From Arctopsyche grandis (lineage: Eukaryota; Arthropoda; Insecta; Trichoptera; Hydropsychidae): a stretch of DNA of 64,000 bases. This document shows, piece by piece, positions 53,090-64,000 of this stretch. The first letter of the stretch is position 1, and each line of letters starts with the position of its first letter. The stretch is from positions 17,640,256 through 17,704,255 of the forward strand of contig NC_135357.1 in the NCBI RefSeq assembly GCF_051622035.1, given 5' to 3'. Under the pieces are notes generated by a model. That model had not been told where the DNA came from and searched no databases. It saw only the letters and a program-made list of their open reading frames with translations. The position numbers and the translations under genes are program-made.

Positions 53090-53806
53090 CCCTTTGAGTG
53101 CTGACGTCTTTTCAGTTGAAAGCCCGCCACGCTGAAAAGTTGGCGCCAACATTTCCAACTAGAATTATTTAGAAATACAATAGAAAGCAGGTATAAAAAT
53201 TGTAGCTAATCCAAACAAACCCTAGATAACTACCGTCGAGGATTTCGAGTTTTGTAAAGGTGTGTTTAGACTCTTTAATATATCTTGCAACAATATAAAA
53301 TAAACAAAAGAAGTTTATTGTAGAATGTTTGTTTCCAAAACTAGTTCCACCTTCTTCATTGTTGTTAAAATGTAATGCTCACAATCTAACTTCCAAGTCA
53401 CAATGCAAAATACTCAGCAGTTAGGGATTTCTATCTAGTAATTCTGCTATGGTTATAAATTCAGAAATTCCGGTGTAAACGAGTCTTTATTAACGTTGAC
53501 AAATGAATGACACGGAACACACGACCCATGTTCAATGCATTTTTTCTAATGTTACCTTTAAAGGTTGTATTCTTGTAGTATTCTTGGTAGTATTCTTGGT
53601 AGTATTCTTGATAGTATTCTTGGTAGTATTCTTGGTAGTATTCTTGGTAGTATTCTTGGTAGTAATCTTGGTAGTATTCTTGGTAGTAATCTTGGTAGTA
53701 TTCTTGTTTACTTTGTACATGCAAAATTTACAACGCCTATCAGCGTTTTGCAGGCCCATGGACTTGTCAGCAAAATGGCGATCGACGTTAGTTAGCATTC
53801 AAAGGG
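53090..53806. mobile_element. piggyBac-type MITE with TTAA target duplication
   Basis: Flanked by TTAA on both sides (53086-53089, 53807-53810). Left end CCCTTTGAGTGCTGACGTC, right end complementary: GACGTTAGTTAGCATTCAAAGGG read inwards gives CCCTTTGAATGCTAAC. CCCTTTG ends with TTAA duplication are diagnostic of the piggyBac group. No transposase frame. Contains a 12-bp minisatellite at 53568-53706. The left half matches a second, truncated copy at 9613-9925. Confidence 0.85.
53568..53706. repeat. 12-bp minisatellite
   Basis: About twelve tandem copies of TATTCTTGGTAG with few variants (TAATCTTGGTAG, TATTCTTGATAG). Long open frames on both strands here are by-products of a repeat unit divisible by three. 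Confidence 0.92.
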
Positions 53807-53907
53807 TTAAATGAGAAGAAATATTTTTTTTTAATCAATGTTAGGGTTGTGCCTGTTGAAATTTCAACGGGTGGTTTTGATTTTTTTTAAGTTTCGGGGT
53901 TTATTAT

Positions 53908-54203
53908 AAGTTAAACACTACCTACCTACATATAAACAATATAAAACATTAATAGAAAATTAATTTATTAATGAAATTATTGAATGGCGCTAAATGCACA
54001 TGAGATTATTTTCCTAGAGGAAATATTGGTGGCAAACAGTATATATACATACATATATATAGATTTTTTTTTTATTCGTTATTATATTTGTACATTTTGT
54101 TGGCAGTGTTTTAACGGTGACGTACATACTATGTACATATGTATCGAATCGAAACGACTATCTTACTACGGTGAGCGTTATCCCAGACACACACAGAATA
54201 TAA
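53908..54203 (+). repeat. Same dispersed repeat, copy 3 (5'-truncated)
   Basis: CTACCTACATATAAACAATA, ATGGCGCTAAATGCACA, ACGGTGAGCGTTATCCCAGA. Begins about 100 bp after the piggyBac-type MITE. Confidence 0.7.
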
Positions 54204-54711
54204 TTTGTGCAATGTAAGGCATAAAAGGCTCGGCAGGCAAAAAAAATTCAAATATATTCAATAAATTTATCAGTTTTTAAATTTTGAGGAACAGCATTAA
54301 AACAATGTCACTAATTAAAAAATGTTTCGGAACGTGATAGGTATAAATAACGTATAACGAAAGCGTCAAATTGATGCTGAAGTTCCATAAAAAAGTCTGT
54401 TATTATGTTATTCATATTCATATTCTTTTGTTAATATTCTTAAATTTTATTTTCGATCTTGACCGCTGGTCGATCTTAAATATTTTTTTATAATTTGAAA
54501 GCACCCCTCGTATCGAGCGCCCCTGGAAACCACCCAGTTGCCAATGCATTGCTACGGCACTGCGTAGGACCACTCCACGGCTTACATCAAGATTTGTCGG
54601 CAAACAAGTCTGTTGTAACGTCTCTAGATACGAAATTTGTCCCAGCTAGAGACGGACAAATTCTGAATACTTTTCGTCCAATGTAAACATCGATGCTGTT
54701 AGGCAGATCTG

Positions 54712-54828
54712 GATATTTGTAACTTCAAGTTGATCATTTCCTATCAGAGTTTACCAATTTATCTGATTTAATTGTTGAAACGGTTCCTCGCATATTGGCT
54801 ACCTATCCTCTATTTGCCACCACTGTCT
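54712..54828 (+). mobile_element. tRNA-derived SINE, tail only
   Basis: TTGATCATTTCCTATCAGAG, TTTACCAATTTATCTGATTT and TTGTTGAAACGGTTCC match the tails of the other copies. The tRNA-like head is absent (5' truncation). Confidence 0.7.
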
Positions 54829-56176
54829 GATTATGAATTTAAATCCATTTATGTATAAAACATATCTAGGCTTAAACATATACGCCGTTTTATTTCAAAA
54901 ATTTAAAACTTCATTTAAAAACCGTCAACACAAGGTGTGTGTTTTGAAATCTTCCAAACTTCATACAAAAAAAAGTATTTTTGCAAATATTTACATAGAT
55001 TCAATCTTCCATTCATAGATATCATACCAGCATTTTTTTATTCAAGTTATCGATAAATAAATTGAAGACAGCGTGGTTTAAAACTCGACTTTTTTTCGAA
55101 GGAATTGATCGATAATATTCCAAAATAATAATATTCTGAAAAGATTTTTAATCTAAATCAAAACTTATCTGATAATTCATACGCTCAAAGCCAACTATAA
55201 AGAAGCTGTATTCAAATTTTTAATTTAATTTATAGAAATGTTTAGGAGTTATGTTTAGTTTTGCAAAGCCTATTAATTCGAAAAAATAAGCGGACTTTCG
55301 TAAAGGATTTTTTTGGAAATTTAAGCCGTCCATAACTCATAATTTGAGAAGTGCCTATGTTATATTATTACATTTTGTCACATGACTTAATTAAAGATAT
55401 ATAGTCTATTGTCATAAACCATGAACCTTACCTATACATATGTATATTTAATTTATTTTACATTGAATGATAAAAACATAAAAGAGGTTTGTAAAAAGTA
55501 CTTTTCTATGTTCAGTTTGAATATGTCAAAATTTGACATACGTATATCTTACATTGAGATATATACATAAATTTCTATACAATATAAGTTAGGCCACAAG
55601 TGTCAATTTGGGGCAACTTGTTATTGTGAAAATTAAATTAAAAAAAAACTTTGTCAAATGCAATTTTGTTGTAACATTAACAGAAAAAATCATGTGGTGG
55701 CAACATTTTTTGAAGGAAAAAGGCTAGCTATTTCTGGTTTATTAAATTCAATCCTTTTTTCCTGATGTGTGAAAATGATATATAAAGGCCAAAAAAATTG
55801 TAGAAAAAAATGCAACCAAGAACAAGATTAATTACACATTACTTAGACGTAATCTGAAAGTTAATTTAAAGTAAAACCGAAAAACATGAAAAACCTTGAA
55901 GCTCAAAAGTACATAAGTACCACAAACTTCCACTTGAAAAAATATTATTTTGTGAAACTTACATGTACAAAGTCTTAACTCGATCCATTTAGCTATTTAA
56001 TCCTTTGAGCGGTGAGTTACTTTTTACATCAAACTTAAAAGTTTATAGTTGTATAATATGTAAATCAAATTCAGTGGCTCTTAAACCACTTTTAAAATCT
56101 CATTAAAAAATCCAATTTTGTTTAAAGTTTTAAAACTAACACATTATACATGTATGTTGGATTTGTAGATTAAAAA
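54829..56176. other. No gene recognised
   Basis: AT-rich, no repeat partner or coding signal identified. Confidence 0.45.
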
Positions 56177-57025
56177 ATTCGGGTGTGAACAACCCATGAC
56201 TTTATCTATGTATGTATTTGAGGAATATAAGAAAGTCACAAAACAAAATTCTATATTGAATCGTACATACACATTCACACATACCGATTGCATTATGAAA
56301 TATTAATAGTATTTATTTTCTTTTTATTTTCATCACATTGATACAACAATTATGCTTGAATTTTTTCGTGAAGATCACACATGTTTAACGGGTCCAAAAA
56401 AATAGTGAAAGAAAAAACTGCCACTTCCGGTTAAGGGATGCTTATCAATTTTAAACGCTAAAACTTTTAGATATGAAATTTCAGTTCAATAAACTATGTA
56501 AAAGGTTTCCGAGAAAAACATAAAAAACCTCGATTCTCTAGAGTAAAAGTACTACTTCCGGTTCAGATAAAAATATAAATAAAATTTAAAATTATAAAGA
56601 TTATTATTTCTAGTACATGTAAAAACATTTCAGTCCGATTCAGTTAGCAGTTTGGGAGATAATTGAATTCAAAAACTTAGAAAAAAATAGGACACCTACA
56701 AAGGGAGGTACCATTTCCAATCAACTTAAAAATTTGAAAAATAATTTACGTTGTGTCGATACGAATTTCAGTAACCGATACTAAGTTTAAATTCGATAGG
56801 ACTAACGGTGTTCAAAAAATCCCCAAAATACACAGACACACAGCCACACAAACACACACACACACACAGCCACACAAACACACACACACACACACATTTT
56901 TTCTAGATCATGAAAACGTAATCAGTAATCGATTCTGAGTTCGAATCAGTCAAAATCTCGAGTTCGAATTTTCACATGATCACAAAACTTCACCTATTGT
57001 TACTACGTATATACATAGATAAATT
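56177..57025 (+). repeat. ACTTCCGGTT family, second copy
   Basis: Same order of blocks as the 20139 copy: GTGAACAACCCATGACTTT, TGCCACTTCCGGTTAAGGG, ACTACTTCCGGTTCAGA, GAGTTCGAATTTTCACATGA, then ACTTCACCTATTGTTACTAC and CATAGATAAA. It has an expanded CA tract near 56832-56897. Confidence 0.85.
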
Positions 57026-59508
<2,483 letters not shown>

Positions 59509-59712
59509 CTAGCTGAACCCGGCATGCGTTGCAATGCTACTCATCCCTGTTTTCCCGTTCCCATTTTTGGCCGATTTTTTTTAAAGAAACCATCGCGAGC
59601 ATACACACAATAACTCATGTAAGTTTAACCGCTATTGATAGAATGGTATAAGAACGCATACGTGACAGACAGACAGTCAAACGAACATTGATTTTTATAT
59701 AAATAGATATAG
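59509..59712 (+). repeat. Same GCATGCGTTGCAATGC repeat, second copy
   Basis: CTAGCTGAACCCGGCATGCG at the start; GACAGACAGACAGTCAAACG then ATTTTTATATAAATAGATAT at the end. 204 bp. Confidence 0.65.
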
Positions 59713-59869
59713 ATTATAATATAAAAGAAAATAAAAAATTACTCTTAATATATGCAGATGTGGCAAAGATTCTTTAAAATAATATGTATAGGCACATTCA
59801 TATGTTACCTTATTTAGTAAAACTTAAATGAGAGTGAAAAAGTAGCTTAAAGTTGCGAAGGGGTGGAAG

Positions 59870-61125
59870 AAAGGCGCGAATAGATAGCTAGATGTCATCG
59901 CTCCGATCTGACACAAGATTGAAATGTAAATTTTAATGAGTTCATTAATGATTAAGCTCCTCTAGCTCCTCGTATGTCGCTAACATATCAAAACGACCTG
60001 AAGAGTGGAAGTGGTTCAAAATCAGATCACAATTTTTTTGACGGGCAGAAATGTCACTGAACTAACAGTGTGAAGATAAAAAAAAATGTATTGGAATGGG
60101 TAAAAATTAAAATCAATTGAAAATATTACTGTTAGACGACATAGCCTCATAAAATTTTATTCCGTTGGAAATTCGGAACTATTATATACGTATACAAGAG
60201 GAAATGAGAACTAAGCATAAAACAAAACGAGATGAGAACTAAGCATAAAACAAAATGAGATGCAATTAGATTATACTAAATGAGACGTACATATGTACAT
60301 ATGTAGAATGAACCTGCTATCGTGCAAGCACGCAAGCCCTATCAACGGATGAAAAAACTTTTAGTCAAAAACAGGGCCGCCGAGAAGAATATTATACATA
60401 GATATATGTACATACATATATATGCGAAAAATCTATCAGAACTAATAGAAAAAATTGTACATATATGTTAAATATTATTATTTTAAATAATTGAATAAGA
60501 AAACATGATATGACAGGTACGATTTCACATGGACACAAATAATGCGCGGATCGAAAAATAATGAACATTTAGTATTAAATAAATATATGTATTTTTTTGT
60601 GGAATAATATAAAATATCAATATCGGTCAGTCGTACGTCCCGACACGTGGCCCCTCGAGAGGTCCAGACCCTGGAACTTTACCCCAGCTCCCCCCCCCCC
60701 CCATATCGTCGGCCTTGGTCCAAAGTATGAAACGTCTTTTCTTTATTGATTCAGTAAAAAAATCATCCTTAAATAATCTATTAGTGAATTTAAAATGTGC
60801 ATATATGAAATAGTGTAAACAAAGTAGCGGTTATAACTGTTCAATTTACATATGTATGTATAACCTGTGAACTTAAAGTAGGGGAGGCGAGCAGGCTCAT
60901 CTGATAGCCAGCTGTCATCACATCGATCTGACAGGATTCCAATACAATTTTTAATGATTTCGTTAATGATTGAATTCCTCTAGCTCCATATTGGAGAAAT
61001 TTACGAACTTTAATGAGAGCTAGACTCCATATGTCGTTGAAATATCAAAGCGATTGAAAGAGTGGAAGTGGATCAAAGTAACAAATTTCGGGCGGTTAGG
61101 AATTTTACCTAACTAACCAAATGAA
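59870..61125 (+). repeat. Two dispersed copies related to the 37-kb array
   Basis: 59870-60075 and 60885-61125 both carry TTAATGATT(A/G)A..CTCCTCTAGCTCC-like words, ATATCAAAGCGATTGAAAG and AATTTTACCTAACTAACC, matching 36800-37230. Between them are a 26-bp two-copy tandem (60205-60258) and a poly-C run near 60691. Confidence 0.6.
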
Positions 61126-61147
61126 ATTAATAAAAAGCTAATAAAAA

Positions 61148-61953
61148 ATTCGGATGTGATCAACCTATGACTTTATCTATGTATTTGAGGAATATAAGAA
61201 AGTCACAAAACAAAATTCAATAATTAAATATATGAACATACATGTTCACACATGCCGGTTATGAGAGCATTTTCGATACAAATTGAGCGCAAATGAAGGG
61301 AAACTTACACAACACAAAATTTTTACTTCCGGTTGTCGGATTTTGTAATTTTTTTTTATTACTTAAAATCACTATCAGTATTATACACAATAAATATTAA
61401 AAATATTAAAATAAGGGGTCGAAAAAAATAGTGGAAGAAAAATCGAACAAGAGTAAACTGCCACTTCCGGTTGATGGGTGCTTACCAAATATGTACATAA
61501 TTTGGTATTAAATTTAGACTTCTAGATATGAAATTTCAGTTCAATAAACCAAAAGGTTTCTGAGAAAAACATAAAAAGCCTCGATTTTCTAGAGTAAAAG
61601 TACTACTTCCGGTTTCGAAAAAAATATTGGGGTATATAATTTACAATTTAAAAGTTTTAAAAAAAGAGGACACCTATAAGGAGAGATACCATTTCCGGTC
61701 AATTTAAAAATTTGAAAAAAAATTACGTCGTATCAATAAGAATTTCAATAACCGATACTAAGTTTCGGTTCGATAAGTCTAACAGCGTTCAAAAAATCCC
61801 CAAAATACCCTGACACACACACACACACAGTTTTTCTAGATCATGAAAACGTGATCCGTGATCGATTCTGAGTTCGAATCAGTCAAAATCTCGAGTTCGA
61901 ATTTTCGCAAGATCACAAAACTTCATCTATTGTTCTACGTACATAGATAAAGT
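61148..61953 (+). repeat. ACTTCCGGTT family, third copy
   Basis: Begins TTCGGATGTGATCAACC, contains TACTTCCGGTTGTCGGA, TGCCACTTCCGGTTGATGG and TACTACTTCCGGTTTCG, and ends ACTTCATCTATTGTTCTACG then CATAGATAAAGTAAAAA. Lies 650 bp upstream of the odorant receptor. Confidence 0.85.
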
Positions 61954-62601
61954 AAAAATGATTTCGTAGAAAGCGTCGCAAGTGTTAACTTTTAAGTTGT
62001 AAATATGCACATTTAGAAAACTAGAGATTGTATACATGTTTTTATAGATTCGCGATATGTTATCTAACATGCGTAGGTGATGCTGTCAAACATTCACATA
62101 TCTGCGACACTAATCAACCGTCGACACAAAGCGACACACGAATATCGAACACGCATCGAAACGTAAGAAGTCAAGCGGAATTTGATAACTTTCCAATGCA
62201 ACCAGTGGGCGTCGCCATTGTGATATCACTAAGATAAAGCGTTTCTTTTCACATTCTGTCTAGACATTCCCATTTTTAAAATAATTACACTCATACTCAC
62301 AAAGCCCGAACCATGCATGATTAATAAATATTGTCAACTGAATAGAACCTATAATAAGACGTATACAATACAAAATATAATAGCCGTCGTTTAGCGTATG
62401 TATAATAAATGGGGACACAGTAGCAATTTTGCATTTTTGAACATAAGTAAATACATATTATGACAACTAGATAATCATGTGTTGTACATAATTCCAATTG
62501 ACAAAGCATCAATTATTTAAATCAATCTCACTTATCGGTAACACCAAATCCATATAAGATACTTCGTATACACATTTTCGACATTCGATACGTCGACCAC
62601 C

Positions 62602-63202
62602 ATGGATCATAAACGTGTGAAGATACGCGAAGCACTAGATCTGAACTTGGCGATTATGACAATATCCGGAATCTGGCCACCGAAATGTTTCGACAACACG
62701 TGGAGAATTCACGCCTACAGAGCATACTCCATTATGGGCGTCGGGTTTTTCTACATAGTGTTCATGCTGACGGAAATCATTAATATGATAGTGGTAAAGT
62801 ATACTCAGCACATAGCTAAACTCTATATACAAACATACGTATAATATACTATATCCAATGATATACTAATGTGTGGCATTGAATATTTTACGATGTCAGA
62901 ACATGTACTAAAATAGCCGAATGACTTCGTCCTTCGGTCGAATCCCTACATTCGCGTTTGGGAACCAGTGACCTTTTCGTATTATACATTAGGGCTTTGA
63001 ACGCACCGTCAGAGGCGATATTATTTCCAACGAAGCGTAATAATATAACGCATTAAACTTTTTCTTTGACAGGTATTCGGTGATATGGAGAAGACCGTGG
63101 AGGCTTCGTTTCTCCTGCTGACTCATTTTTCGCAGCTTCTGAAGACTATTCTGGTCGTCGTGTTTAACACGAGAATCAGAGACATCGTCGAAAGGTTGGA
63201 TG
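62602..63202 (+). CDS. Insect odorant receptor, N-terminal two exons (gene runs off window)
   Basis: Probable seven-transmembrane odorant receptor (7tm_6 family), a ligand-gated cation channel subunit that pairs with Orco in olfactory neuron dendrites. Exon 1, 62602-62793, starts at ATG and encodes 'REALDLNLAIMTISGIWPP', 'WRIHAYRAYSIMGVGFFY' and 'TEIINMIV', ending at donor GTAAAG. Exon 2, 63073-63202, follows acceptor TTGACAG and encodes 'FGDMEKTVEASFLLLTH' and 'VVFNTRIRDIVERLDG', ending in phase 1 at GTGAGA. The early 'GIWPP' motif, transmembrane helix 1, and the 'LLTH...K...F' segment before helix 2 are typical of insect receptors. No third exon was recognised in 63203-64000. A gustatory receptor is less likely. 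The subfamily cannot be told. Confidence 0.8.
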
Positions 63203-64000
63203 GTGAGATATTTTGATAAAAAATCGTCTATTAAAAATACTATGTAAATGCTTTGAAGCCATTTTGATACAAGTTAGTGAGATTTTAACCGCTAACGTGA
63301 TGAGAATCGGGTCACGAAGGCGAGAAAGAAATCCGATAATAATGTTTATAATACCCACAGCATCGTTTCAAGAGATTTTATTTATATGAAAGGAATTACT
63401 TTAGAATGTTTTCGTAATACCAGCTTTAGTGTGAAAATATCCGATGTATAATAATACGAAGTGCGAAAGTGGAGATATATGATATTCTTCAAATAAAAAC
63501 AATGAAAAAAGTAACAAGAAATAGCATTTAACTATCAAAGTATTGTATTTCATTTTCTTAATACACCTTTTTTCAGTATTATACAAAGCGTTCTTAGCAT
63601 ATGGTATTTGGTTAGATTTCGTTAAATTTTAGTTTTAATTTTCGAGGGTATGTGATTAGATTTATTTTTTAATTTCATTATAATTTAAAATTGAGATTTT
63701 CATTAAAAAACGTGTTTTATATGAAAATTTTCTGTGATGACTGATTGTTTTCAATTTGAAAATATGTATATACATATTTACTATATAAACTTCGAATAAT
63801 TTAAAAAAAAAATGACTGGCAGAGTTTATTAATTTGAATAAATAGTGTAAAGGCTTCTATCGCATGACGTACAATATTTTCATATACATACATACATACA
63901 TAAATGTGTGCACAAATATGTATGATCTTTCCGTTGATTAATGTTAGATGTTAAAAATAAATAAATTTCGGGATATTCAAATTATGTTTAGGTAACAGTA
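63203..64000. other. Odorant receptor intron 2 (partial)
   Basis: Follows the phase-1 donor at 63203. AT-rich, with CATACATA simple repeat at 63881-63901. No third exon recognised. Confidence 0.5.

Noticed and set aside
53461-53814. Four overlapping open frames of 76-103 codons, taken at first as a repeat protein, and the array as CRISPR-like
   Set aside because: A 12-bp minisatellite is open in many frames automatically. There are no unique spacers, and it lies inside a TTAA-flanked MITE.
62890-62970. tRNA-like box B (GGTCGAATCCC) near the odorant receptor
   Set aside because: No box A or stems at the right distance, and it lies in the receptor's first intron.

Overview
AT-rich, repeat-dense animal DNA that reads as an insect nuclear genome: short coding exons split by GT-AG introns, a discs-large homologue with insect-type sequence, the start of an insect odorant receptor, abundant TATG/CATA simple repeat, and many small inverted-repeat transposons. 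I cannot fix the order or species from sequence alone.

Four protein genes and one tRNA are supported. (1) Rpn12/PSMD8, a 26S proteasome lid subunit, minus strand, 14844-16043, five exons, complete (269 codons). (2) mRpL46, a mitochondrial large-subunit ribosomal protein, plus strand, 17140-18682, six exons whose splice phases all close (258 codons). (3) dlg1 (discs large, MAGUK scaffold), minus strand, 19638 to at least 48977. The short form, from an ATG at 31447, has 16 coding exons summing to 2247 nt (748 aa plus stop) and carries three PDZ domains, SH3, hook and guanylate-kinase-like domain. An upstream L27 exon (48853-48977) and a Q-rich exon (44558-44650) belong to a long form whose first exons are not in the window. 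(4) The first two exons of an odorant receptor, plus strand, 62602-63202, running off the right edge. A tRNA-Gly(GCC) gene lies at 46762-46832 on the minus strand inside a dlg1 intron.

Layout: 1-14.2 kb holds no recognised host gene, only repeats and retroelement relics. 14.8-18.7 kb is the divergent Rpn12/mRpL46 pair. mRpL46 and dlg1 are convergent, with 955 bp between stop codons. 19.6-31.5 kb is the dlg1 core. 31.5-49 kb is dlg1 upstream introns, with a GC-rich candidate promoter/5' exon at 35.1-35.4 kb. 49-62.6 kb is mostly repeats, ending in the odorant receptor.

The window contains no prokaryote-like gene system. What is unusual is the variety of small mobile elements: two long foldback elements with clear target duplications; a family ending in a 35-base hairpin module that also occurs alone, once inserted inside a foldback copy; a TTAA-flanked piggyBac-type MITE carrying a 12-bp minisatellite; a tRNA-derived SINE with four copies; and several single-copy inverted-repeat elements. 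These are described as families below. None could be matched to a database here.
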